From JAJFUI01 sp963754135 (lineage in GTDB: Bacteria; Planctomycetota; Planctomycetia; Pirellulales; Thermoguttaceae), in contig CAVWEY010000001.1 in the NCBI GenBank assembly GCA_963754135.1, positions 248,001 through 312,000 of the forward strand: a stretch of DNA of 64,000 nt. The letters run 5' to 3'. Under the pieces are notes generated by a model. That model was not told the origin of the DNA and did not search any database. It worked only from the letters and a program-made list of their open reading frames with translations. Below are positions 27,818 to 36,357 of the stretch, in pieces. The translations under genes were made by a program, and so were the position numbers. How positions within the stretch are numbered: position 1 is the stretch's first letter; each line of letters starts with the position of its first letter.

Positions 27818-29389
27818 TTATTCGGTGCTCTCGACCGTGGGAATGTTGCCGTTCGTGGTGACCAGCCATTGATGGGCTGCGATATCCACCGAGTGGCCTG
27901 TGAGCAGAGTGGCCGCCAGCAGCACGAACTCGGGTGGGGCGAGGGATTTGAGCCGTTCGGCGAGAACTTCCCTAGCGGGTCGGTCGCCGACGACACCGGC
28001 ATGGACCGCCTCCGACTGCGCCAGCACGCCCAGCACGACATCCAGCAGGCGATCCCGGTCAGCGAGGAGTCTGACTGCCTCGGCGGTATGCTCCCGGTGG
28101 ACCAGGACCGCCACACAGAATTCGAACACGTTCTCCACAGACGCGCCCGAGGGGATGGTCTTCAACTCAGGAACCGGATCACCGAGGATTTCACCTGTCC
28201 GCTGCTGCTTGAAGTGGCCGACGGTCATCCGCTTGGCTTGCGAAACGATTTCCTTTGGGACGTCGGCTTCAGCGTGGACCAGAGCCAGTTGCTCGCCAAG
28301 GTTCAGAAACGTCGCCTCGCGGATGAAGTCCGGGCCATCCGCAACGATTTCCAGGCCGAGGGCCACGTAGGGGCCGAAACAATCGCCGGGATCAATCCCG
28401 ACTTTGCGCAGCGCCACGTGGATGGCTGCCTGGACGTACGGTAGAAGGCTTTTTCCGTTGAAGGCGTTGTCAGAGGTCCTGTCGACGAGCAGGATGCCTT
28501 CGTCGTCGCAGATTTTGTCGACCGCCTCCTGCAGAATGTCTGCCCACGTTTCCGGCGGTAACACAACGCGGGCCACGCCGTCCACGTTCTGGTATGGCAG
28601 GCAGTTCAGGAGCCTCGCGGGCAAACGCAGATGGGCCAGAGGTTGGAGGTACTCATCGACGCCGTTGAGGTCGGCATGCTCGCCACGCCACTGGGCCAAC
28701 TCCGAAGCATATTTCAGGGAGCGGCGGAATTCCTTCTTGGTCGGTGTGACGGTGTTGGCCAGCCCGGATTCGATGATTGGCTTGAGCAGGCCCGAGACGT
28801 CCGAACCATTGAACGCCGCCATGTCACCACCGGCATCCAGCCAAGTGTCCCGAATTTCAGCGGGGAGCTCCAGATACTGGTGGACCTGGCGGATGGACAG
28901 TTTGTCGATTTCCTCTTCGTGATCGTCGCCTGCGCAACTGTTGCGCAGCTCAAGAGCCTTCAAATAGTCCAGGTCGTTGCTGATGGTCCCGGCCGAAATA
29001 TCCATCTCCTTGGCCAGGGCACGCTCTGACAGGCCTCTCTCCTCCATCATTTGCAAGAACATTTTACCCCGCTTCACACGGCTATCGCGGCCGTGGTGGT
29101 TCCGTTTGTAGCACTGGCGCATTGCTTCGAACTTGTCGGCGTCGATGATCACGCAGGGCACCTCCGTCAGCCCCGCTTCCTTAGCCGTGCGCCAGCCATA
29201 CTCGCCGTCTACGATCTCCAGGCCCGCTTTTGTCTGGCGCACCACGATCGGCTTGGGCAGTCCGTTCAGGCGGCGGACTTCCTCGACATTCTGCCGAAAT
29301 TCCTCGTCGGTCTGCCTGTTAGGATTGAATTCGTTGGGACGCAGTTCGTCCAACGGGATCATGACGAGCGTTAGCGTGGTCGTATCCAT
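27818..29389 (-). CDS. ParB-like nuclease-domain protein
   Basis: A 523-residue protein. The second of two close ATGs (29389) is chosen because AGGAG lies 8 bases upstream. Residues 8-90 are a ParB/Srx-type domain: IPLDELRPNEFNPNRQ, PIVVRQTKAGLEIVDGEYGW and TEVPCVIID. The usual GERRxRA box reads GEYGWRTA, so CTP handling may differ from chromosomal ParB. A KorB-like HTH (LAKEMDISAGTISNDLDYL) follows at about residues 120-150, then a long helical C-terminal region without a known match. Chromosomal parA is absent here; such proteins are common in plasmids and integrative elements, where they bind DNA and regulate transcription or partition. Confidence 0.8.
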   Translation of the reverse strand: MDTTTLTLVMIPLDELRPNEFNPNRQTDEEFRQNVEEVRRLNGLPKPIVVRQTKAGLEIVDGEYGWRTAKEAGLTEVPCVIIDADKFEAMRQCYKRNHHGRDSRVKRGKMFLQMMEERGLSERALAKEMDISAGTISNDLDYLKALELRNSCAGDDHEEEIDKLSIRQVHQYLELPAEIRDTWLDAGGDMAAFNGSDVSGLLKPIIESGLANTVTPTKKEFRRSLKYASELAQWRGEHADLNGVDEYLQPLAHLRLPARLLNCLPYQNVDGVARVVLPPETWADILQEAVDKICDDEGILLVDRTSDNAFNGKSLLPYVQAAIHVALRKVGIDPGDCFGPYVALGLEIVADGPDFIREATFLNLGEQLALVHAEADVPKEIVSQAKRMTVGHFKQQRTGEILGDPVPELKTIPSGASVENVFEFCVAVLVHREHTAEAVRLLADRDRLLDVVLGVLAQSEAVHAGVVGDRPAREVLAERLKSLAPPEFVLLAATLLTGHSVDIAAHQWLVTTNGNIPTVESTE

Positions 29390-29930
29390 GTCCATATCTC
29401 CTGTAGGTTTGAGGCGGACTTTGGCGACACTGCCTCTACTACCGTCCGAAACAGTGCCTGCCTGCCGCCCAATTGGTGTACCTTGGCTTACCGCCACCGC
29501 GGCGGGGCCAAACACTTTCCGAAATCTGCTGATTGGCTACTTGCCCCGCCGTGCCCGTGCCCATGTTCGCCGACGATTACATGCCGGTGGGCATCAGCTC
29601 CGCCGCCATCGGCAAGCCAAATGCGAACAGCGTCAGCGATAGGGCCAGCATGAGCACCGGCGTGCTGGCGAGCATCAGCGTCGCCGTCCTGGCCGTCGGC
29701 TCCGCCGCCGCCGATGGTCCGGTGACGATGTGTGCCGTTGCGGGGTGAGGCCCGGAGGGTCGCCTGGAATCTCAGCCAAGATGCTACCATTGTCAGGCCG
29801 CTTGTGCTGGGCTAGAATAGTCATAGTTGACGGTGGATGTCTCCGCTTTCCTACCCATCGTCGAGCCAGCTTGGCCGCCAGGCGACGATGGGTTTTTTGT
29901 TGGAATCGAACTCTCCTCTCGACCCTCGAC
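29390..29930. other. Gap between ParB-like and HTH genes
   Basis: Holds the putative promoter region of the ParB-like gene and a strong hairpin at 29854-29898. A very short minus-strand frame of 32 codons near 29580-29680 encodes a hydrophobic peptide (ALSLTLFAFGLPMAAEL), but there is no other support for it as a gene. Confidence 0.4.
29854..29898 (+). terminator. Rho-independent terminator-like hairpin, plus strand
   Basis: Arms CCCATCGTCG (29854-29863) and CGACGATGGG (29883-29892) are perfect complements and are followed by six T residues. In the plus orientation this has all parts of an intrinsic terminator, yet no plus-strand gene ends here; the flanking genes are on the minus strand. 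Confidence 0.6.
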
Positions 29931-30269
29931 CTAGTTGATCGCAGCCTCCAGAATCTCGCCGCCCTGGCCCGCGGCGATAAGACGATCGAGTTCACACCGA
30001 GCGACGAGCAATCGCCCTTTCGGGCCGCCAGCCTGAACACGTATGGCTTGGATTTTCTGTTGAGCAATCCAACGCCGAACGGTGTAGGGGCTCCGCCCGC
30101 ACGTCTCGGCGACCTCTTCGACCGTAAGCATTTCTTTCCGCCGCTGGGACAACAGGGACCGCAGATCCTCGACTTTGGTGTTGATTGTGCGCAACATCCC
30201 AAAAATCTGGGGTATGTCGCCTTGGTTGCGATCGCCTTGATGGCTAACCGACGCATGGCCATTGAGCAT
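29931..30269 (-). CDS. Excisionase-like helix-turn-helix protein
   Basis: A 112-residue protein. The ATG at 30269 is chosen because GGAGG lies about 10 bases upstream. After a short coiled segment (TINTKVEDLRSLLSQRRKE) comes a MerR/Xis-type winged helix: MLTVEEVAETCGRSPYTVRR, WIAQQKIQAIRV, and KGRLLVARCELDRLI. Small proteins of this type act as excisionases or as regulators of mobile elements. Its position between the polymerase homologue and the ParB-like gene in an element with an integrase supports the excisionase reading. Confidence 0.75.
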   Translation of the reverse strand: MLNGHASVSHQGDRNQGDIPQIFGMLRTINTKVEDLRSLLSQRRKEMLTVEEVAETCGRSPYTVRRWIAQQKIQAIRVQAGGPKGRLLVARCELDRLIAAGQGGEILEAAIN

Positions 30270-30641
30270 GGACCTCGCCTCCAACTGACTGCGTGTTGCT
30301 ACGCGGACGCCGGGCCGGCAAAGCCGACAAGCCCAGCCTGGAGTTGACACGAGTGGACGGAGCCGATGAGGTTCGGAAGAAATGCCACCGCCCAGATAGA
30401 GCGGGTAAGGGCAAAACGTCTCCCGCGGAACTGAGCGTCAGCTCCGCCACTCAACAATGGCCGGATGTCGGGAGACGCCACCTAGAAGGCGGCAAATGCT
30501 CGGCCCGAGAAGCGCCGGCCCACGTTCGGTAGTCGCAACCGCATTGGTTGGGACAACCTATTCCGGACCTTAGATTAGTTTACCAGAACCGCCCTGGCCT
30601 GGCAATAGGTCAACGTGTTGTGCCGTGTCTTTTTTTCCTGG
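30270..30641. other. Gap upstream of the HTH gene
   Basis: No gene is visible. It separates the end of the polymerase homologue from the HTH gene and should contain the promoter of the latter. Short imperfect palindromes (for example CGTCTCCCG with CGGGAGACG at about 30416-30475) are present, but no clear operator can be assigned. Confidence 0.35.
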
Positions 30642-32880
30642 TCACACTGGATCAGGAGTCTCGCTCGGCTTACGGACGTCGGAAAGGGCCGGCCATCTTT
30701 GATGCTCGGGGGCACGCCAGGCGGGGGCAGCCCCGCGCAGAAGTTCCCGGGCCGCCTGGTCGCAAGTGGAGCGGACCTCCTGTATTACGCGGTCAACCTG
30801 GTGGGCCGGTACTTCCAGGAGCAATTCCTCGCCGACTACAGCCAAGAGGCGAAATCCGCGAGCGACTAAGGCATAACCCGCCAATTTGAGGGTATCGTCA
30901 ATAAGGAAGCCCCAAGCCTGCCTGTGAATCTCGGCAGGATACCATCGGGAACTGACCCGGCCGCCGACACCCTCTCGGAGCGTCTTCAGATCCTGGCTGT
31001 CACCGAGGTCGTCTCGCCCGTGGCGACCGCCGCCTAGCTCCTTCCAGGCCTTCGATGGCGCCGGATCGTGCCGGGGACGGTTGTGGACGTTAAGCCAAAA
31101 TTCAAGACCGATTTCGTGCCGTACCTCTTGTGCAAGTTTGCCCCGGTTCTCCGCTATAGCTTGCCCCGGATCATAGTCGAGAAACCTTCGCAGTTCCAGG
31201 ACGATGTCTCGTAATAGCACCTTGGACAGCCCCTCCCACTCCTTTCTCGAAAGCCGGTCCAGACCGTACTCGCTGTCAAGTATTGTCTTGGCTAACTCAA
31301 AGGGCAGGCCGAGCGGCAGCACTTCCAGCATGGCGCGCGTCAGGGTGTGCCAGCCAAGATCCTCGTCAAGTTGGCACCGCCGGAGTACCTCACTTTCCTC
31401 GGTCGCGGTGTCAACATCATACCGGTGACGGTGACGAAGCCTGTCGGCGACAACGTGGATTGGGTCGTCAGATTGCCGAAAGACAAAAGCAGAGTATAAC
31501 CACGCAGCGGCACCGCCATACCAATGCCGGCACAGTGTTGCCAGGCACCGTAGCTTCAGTTGAGGGAGCTGCGCTACAACGAGTACATGACCTTCATGGG
31601 GACAGAAGACGGGAACGCCCAGGTCCCGAACAACTTCCAGATTGGGCCGGCAAGAATTCGTTAGTGGTTGGACATCGAAAAGAGCTGAGGCGATGTCCGA
31701 CTTGCACGTGGCGACGAACTCTGCCACGTCCGCTGCGCCGAACGGTCGAGACCAAGCGCTGAGGTCGCGATCACAGCGGGACCAGATTCCTAGCCTGGTA
31801 CCATGCCTGCGCCAGTCTATGGTGGTCGATAAGGGCAACAAGGGCGGGTAGCCTACGGCATCACAGAGCTTTGTTTTCTTCCACTTGATCATCTCGTCCA
31901 GGGGTAGCCCGACACGAGGGCTGCCATCCTTGTTGCGTGCCACGCGGTCTCCGTCCCGCTCTGGCAACGTGCAAGGGAAATCGCCTCTCCACAGAGCCTT
32001 GGATGCCCGAAGATACATCTTCTCGCTGCGCAGAGACAGTTCGGCGAGACAGTCACGGTCGATCACCAGCCCGATGTTCGTGGGCATGCCGCAGCGCGAT
32101 GTCACCCATTACGTCCAGACCGACCCCGAGAAGTCCGAATTCCCGAGGTGCGGCGAAGCCGTCAAGAGGCAAACCCGATGACGTGCCGGCCGAGCCCAAT
32201 TGCTCTGCGTCGTCCCCATCTAGCCGCGGAAGCTGCGGAAGAAGAATAGAAGATACATCAACCGGTGTTGGACGGCGAGAGGTTTGCACCGTCTGAAGCC
32301 ACTCTTTGATCTGCCGCGCCTCCAAGACGAGGCTCTCGTAAACCTTGCTCAACGCCAACGCCGCCTGCGTGAAAAGAGTGAAGAACGGCACGTCGAGGCC
32401 TCCGCCACTTGCCGAAACGGGCACCGCCACGCGCTGACGGAACTCTTTGACCCCAGGAAACCGTTCGCCCGTGTACCGCTCGATCAGCCGGGACAGGCTT
32501 TGGCGGCTTGGAGTTGCGTCTGACTCTCGAATCCGACGAACATGTTGTTCTAAAATTGCAACGTCAACGAGGCGGCAGTCACCAGAGAATCGCCAGAGGA
32601 TCTGAACTGCCTCCTCGTCTCCAGCCCGTTGCAGGTACTCATGGAGCAGCCAATGGAGCCCTGCGGCATCGTAGCAAACGAGCGTTGCGTTCTGGTGGCG
32701 GCGGAGGAAAAGCGACACCTGTTCCGCGAACAGATTGATGCCCATTTCCCCATTGCTCGCGGCGCCGAACATGACTTCGGGCGCCTGGTCACGGTTTCCC
32801 GACTCGCTCTCGCACAAGAAAAGCGAGACCGGCCCCGGTCCCATTGAACTTCCATCCCAGATGTCCGGTGGGCGATTCAT
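30642..32880 (-). CDS. Family-A DNA polymerase homologue without catalytic residues, frameshifted
   Basis: About 745 residues in two frames joined near 32085. The N-terminal third resembles the DnaQ-like exonuclease domain (VSLFLCESESGN, LVCYDAAGLHWLLHEYL, SGDCRLVDVAILEQ), with most metal ligands changed. The rest aligns with the polymerase domain in order: SCRPNLEVVRDLGV, then EGHVLVVAQLPQLKLR where motif A should be ...DYSQIELR; TRAMLEVLPLGLPF in place of motif B (RxxxKxxxxGxxYG); and LLAVVGEELLLEVP where motif C is VHDE. Both catalytic aspartates and the motif B Lys/Tyr are therefore absent. Framework residues are well kept over 480 uninterrupted codons, which suggests selection after loss of activity. 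It starts 10 bases after the integrase stop. Confidence 0.7.
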
Positions 32881-32890
32881 CCTACCCGAC

Positions 32891-33589
32891 CTAGTTTGTC
32901 CGACTCTCGGAAACACTGGCTTGGGAACAATGTTCGTGAGGGTCCTGCTCACCATTGCCATTGCCGCCAAACGACAACTTCCGAATACTATCGGACAGAG
33001 CTTTCGGAAACAGGTGTTGATAGCGGTGCCGCATGCTCTCCGTCGTAGGCCCCATCCAGCGGTCGATGACCCGTTGGTCGACACCTGTTGCAGCCAGATT
33101 CGAGGCAAAGGAATGCCTGAAGGTGTGGAAACCGATCACGACCCTCTTCTTACCAGAGGGCATCCTTCGTTCCCAGCGCGTTCCCATGAGTGTCCGGTGG
33201 AACGCATCGTTGGCTTGCTCTTTGGTGATGGGCTCGCCGGCCTTTGGCAGACAGATGACGTACTGTCCCGTATGCCGGTTAGCCCGATACGTTGTCAGAA
33301 TCGTCTCCAATTCCGGGTGCATGTCGATGTCGCGTGACGTTTCGCGCTTCTGGCGGCTCTGTTTGAGGCTACGAGCGGTAATCAACTTTCGGCGGAAATC
33401 GACATCGAGCCACCGGAGGCGGAGCATTTCGCCCCGGCGGATGCCGGTGTAGGCTATCAGAGCGAACATGGGATAGGTGAAATCGGCCTCTGCCCTTTCG
33501 TCTTTCGTCTTCAGGGACTTCTTGTACTCCTTGCCGTTCCATGTGAACCGGGCAACAAACCACTCCCCCTTCCTGGACATGTGAGCCAT
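32891..33589 (-). CDS. Tyrosine integrase with a missing core-binding domain
   Basis: A 232-residue site-specific recombinase; the start at 33589 follows GGGGGAGG. Residues 1-35 match the N-terminal arm-type segment of phage integrases (WFVARFTWNGKEYKKSL). The sequence then goes directly from KDERAEAD to FTYPMFALIAYTGIRRGEML, the beginning of the catalytic domain, so the SAM-like core-binding domain of roughly 100 residues or more is absent. The catalytic set is otherwise present: Arg in GIRRGEM, HTFRHSF (HxxR), and a Tyr in RHRYQHLFP. It lies 190 bases from the 3' end of tRNA-Leu, the classic place for an integrase. The deletion is in frame; the enzyme is probably inactive. Confidence 0.8.
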   Translation of the reverse strand: MAHMSRKGEWFVARFTWNGKEYKKSLKTKDERAEADFTYPMFALIAYTGIRRGEMLRLRWLDVDFRRKLITARSLKQSRQKRETSRDIDMHPELETILTTYRANRHTGQYVICLPKAGEPITKEQANDAFHRTLMGTRWERRMPSGKKRVVIGFHTFRHSFASNLAATGVDQRVIDRWMGPTTESMRHRYQHLFPKALSDSIRKLSFGGNGNGEQDPHEHCSQASVSESRTN

Positions 33590-33777
33590 GGCCGCCACCT
33601 CCCCCGAAACAGACTTTTCCGTGTTGAAGCCGAATGGCACCGACGTGAGTGCAACCAGGCTGGCAGTTGCAGCACGATGCCCTACGATTGCCAGCGACGG
33701 CACCAATCCGGCACCACGGCCATTCTACAAAGAAAAAGGACTCACGACAAGTCGCCGTAAGTCCTTATGTTGCAAGG

Positions 33778-33862
33778 TGCCGAAGACAGGACTTGAACCT
33801 GCACTCCCTTAACGGGAACTAGGTCCTGAACCTAGCGCGTCTGCCAATTCCGCCACTTCGGC
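33778..33862 (-). tRNA. tRNA-Leu (anticodon CAG)
   Basis: An 85-base type II tRNA. The acceptor stem pairs GCCGAAG with CTTCGGC. The anticodon stem CTAGG/CCTAG encloses TTCAGGA, so the anticodon is CAG (plus-strand positions 33826-33828). A variable arm of leucine type and a T-loop GTTCAAGTC follow. CCA is not encoded. Its 3' end points at the integrase gene, so it is the likely integration site of the accessory region. Confidence 0.95.
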
Positions 33863-33951
33863 CGACAGAAGATTATACCTCCAAACCTCGGATATTGATA
33901 GCCCGCGGGTTTCCCGCGAGCGTGGGATTCCAATCTGGGGGGTGATAGGAC

Positions 33952-36024
33952 CTACAAGAAGCCTTCCAGCACCTCCGCCGGGGCGGGGCCATAGCAGTGG
34001 GGTTCCATCGTGCAGGTGGCCCGGCCCTGGCTCAGCCCGCGCATGGCGCTGGAGTAGCCGAAGAGGTTGGCCAGCGGGGCGTGGGCCTCGATCACCGTGT
34101 TCCGGCCGCGGACGTGGGTGCGGGCGATCAGCGCCCGACGCTGCTGCAAGTCGCCCATGATCTCGCCCAGGTGCTCCTCCGGCACGGTGACCTCGATGCG
34201 CATGATCGGCTCCAGCAGCACGATGCCCGCCTCGCGCAACGCCTTCTCGAAGGCGTCGCCGGCCGCGTAACGGAAGGCCAAGTCGGTCGAGCCGGTTTCG
34301 TGGACCTCGCCGCCGAGGACCGTGATCTTCACGTGCATCAAGGGGAAGCCCAGCATCCCGCCCCCTTCGCCCTGCTCGCCGAGCACCTCGACCACGGCCG
34401 TCAGGAATGCCTCGGGCAGGACGCCGCCGGGGGCGACGGTGACGACCACCGGTTTAGCCCCCTTGCTGAACGGCTCCATGCGGATGCGGACTTTGGCCGA
34501 GAGCATTTGCCCGGCCACGTTACGGTGGCACTCGCCGAATACCTCGACTGCCCGCTGGATCGTCTCGCGGTAGCTCACCCGCGGCGTGCGGACCCGCACG
34601 TTCAGCTTGTAATCTTCCAGCAGTCGTTCCTTGATCAGTTCGAGGTGAAATTCGCCCATGCCGCTGATGAGCGTCTGGCCGGTCTCTTCGTTCTCGCGGG
34701 CACGGAAGGTGGGGTCCTGCCGCTTCATCATCTCCAGCACGTCGGCCAGCTTCTTCCGCTCGGTCGAGGTCTCCGGCTCGATGGCCATCGAGATGACGGT
34801 TTCCGGAAAAGCGATCGACTCCAGCAGGATTGGCTCCTGGGCGTTGCACAGCGTATCGCCGGTCACAGAGTGGCGGAGGCCGACGATGCCGATGATGTCG
34901 CCGGCCGCCACCGCATCGACCTGGCTGCGGTGGTCGGCCTGAATCCGCCACAGTTGCGGCACATTCTCCTTCTTGTCCTTGCCGGGGTTCAGGACGCGGC
35001 TGTTCGCCTTCAAGGTGCCCGAATAGACGCGGACGTAGTGCAGGTCGCCGTGCCGGTCGGCTTGAATCTTGAACACCAGGCCGCAGAACGGCTCGTCGGG
35101 GCGGGGATGCCGGACGAGTTTCTTCTCAGGGTTCTTCGGATCGACCCCCTCGATGGCCGGCACGTCGGCCGGGCTGGGCAGATAGTGGGCCACGGCGTCC
35201 AGCACCGGCTGCACCCCGATGCCGTCCAGGGCCGAGCCGCACAGCACCGGCACCACGAGGTTCTGCACGGTCGCCTCGCGGAGCACCCGCCGCACCAGCG
35301 CCGCCGGCACGGGCGCCTCGGCCAGCAGCAACTCGGTCAACTCGTCGCTGTACATCGAGAGCTGGTCGAGCATCTGCCCGCGCCACAGTTCCGCCTCCTC
35401 GACAAGCTCCGCCGGGACGCCGGCCTCGACGATCTCCGTCCCTTTGCTCTCGGCGGTGAAGGAGAGCATCCGCATGGCGATCAAGTCCACCAGCCCGCGG
35501 AAGGCCTCCTTGAGGTGCGGCGGGCCGGCGCCGACCGGCAGGTTGACGGGGATCGGCTTGCAGACGAGCCGCTCGCGGATTTCGTCCAGCGTGCCGAAAT
35601 AGTCGGCCCCTTCGCGGTCCATCTTATTGATGAACGCGATCCGCGGCACGCGGTACTTATCGGCCTGATGCCAAACGGTTTCGCTCTGGGCCTCGACTCC
35701 TTCGCGGGCGCTGAAGACGACCACGCCGCCGTCGAGCACCCGCAGGCTCCGCTCCACCTCGGCGGTGAAATCGACGTGGCCGGGCGTGTCGATCAGGTTG
35801 ATCGTCACGTCGTGCCAGGGGAACGTGACGCAGGCCGCCTGAATGGTCACGCCGTGCTCCTGCTCAAGGTGATCGCTGTCGGTGACGGTCGTGCCCTGAT
35901 CGACGTTGCCGACGCGATGGGTGAAGCCGCTGTAGAACAGCATCCGCTCGGTGACGGTAGTCTTGCCCGCGTCGATGTGGGCAATGACGCCGATGTTCCG
36001 CAGGCGGTCGATCTGAGCGGGCAT
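33952..36024 (-). CDS. fusA: Elongation factor G
   Basis: Ribosomal translocation GTPase of 690 residues, starting MPAQIDRLRNIGVIAHIDAG at 36024. G1 is AHIDAGKTT, the effector-region block reads QEHGVTIQAA, G3 is DTPGHVDF and G4 is NKMD. Domains II to V follow in normal order, with the domain IV region ending near GRNTVIEAHAPLANLFGYSS. The effector block differs from the usual ERGITI, which is typical of additional EF-G paralogues, so it may be a second EF-G rather than the main one. No ribosomal protein genes are adjacent. The long antisense frame opposite it is a codon-bias artefact. Confidence 0.93.
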   Translation of the reverse strand: MPAQIDRLRNIGVIAHIDAGKTTVTERMLFYSGFTHRVGNVDQGTTVTDSDHLEQEHGVTIQAACVTFPWHDVTINLIDTPGHVDFTAEVERSLRVLDGGVVVFSAREGVEAQSETVWHQADKYRVPRIAFINKMDREGADYFGTLDEIRERLVCKPIPVNLPVGAGPPHLKEAFRGLVDLIAMRMLSFTAESKGTEIVEAGVPAELVEEAELWRGQMLDQLSMYSDELTELLLAEAPVPAALVRRVLREATVQNLVVPVLCGSALDGIGVQPVLDAVAHYLPSPADVPAIEGVDPKNPEKKLVRHPRPDEPFCGLVFKIQADRHGDLHYVRVYSGTLKANSRVLNPGKDKKENVPQLWRIQADHRSQVDAVAAGDIIGIVGLRHSVTGDTLCNAQEPILLESIAFPETVISMAIEPETSTERKKLADVLEMMKRQDPTFRARENEETGQTLISGMGEFHLELIKERLLEDYKLNVRVRTPRVSYRETIQRAVEVFGECHRNVAGQMLSAKVRIRMEPFSKGAKPVVVTVAPGGVLPEAFLTAVVEVLGEQGEGGGMLGFPLMHVKITVLGGEVHETGSTDLAFRYAAGDAFEKALREAGIVLLEPIMRIEVTVPEEHLGEIMGDLQQRRALIARTHVRGRNTVIEAHAPLANLFGYSSAMRGLSQGRATCTMEPHCYGPAPAEVLEGFL

Positions 36025-36268
36025 GGGAAGACTGCAAACCCGAGGGCCAAAGGGACAAAGCTGCGATTGTAGCGGAATCTGCCGCGGAGCATAACCCGGC
36101 CGGCCGGTGCCGCTGCCGGGAACACGGCAACGGGCCTGTGGTGTTGCCATCCGAGTCATGCCGGCTGCCGGTCGCCGGAACTGGTTTGCGGACAAGGTCT
36201 TGCACACCGACCCCTCCGCACGAGGGATTTTCGGGGCAAGAGCTGATGCCCTTCTGTTGCGGAGGGTC

Positions 36269-36354
36269 GGGTGGCATGGGTAAGCGCAGCTTACCCGTGT
36301 GCGCAAAATCGTGGAAAACGTCACACGGGTAAGCTGCGCTTACCCATGCCACCC
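36269..36354. repeat. 33-bp inverted dimer between fusA and the protease gene
   Basis: Arms 36269-36301 and 36322-36354 are perfect complements with a 20-base loop. Each arm holds a palindrome, GGGTAAGC-GCA-GCTTACCC. It lies immediately beyond the 3' end of the protease gene and is the longest perfect inverted dimer in the window. Confidence 0.88.
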
Positions 36355-36357
36355 GTT

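Noticed and set aside
29580..29680. A 32-codon membrane peptide gene
   Set aside because: Hydrophobic but without a ribosome binding site or any sign of conservation.
33997..36072. A 691-codon open frame on the plus strand opposite fusA
   Set aside because: It is an antisense shadow caused by GC-rich codon use; the minus strand encodes a complete elongation factor G. Similar shadows opposite the MFS gene, uvrD and glyA were discarded for the same reason.
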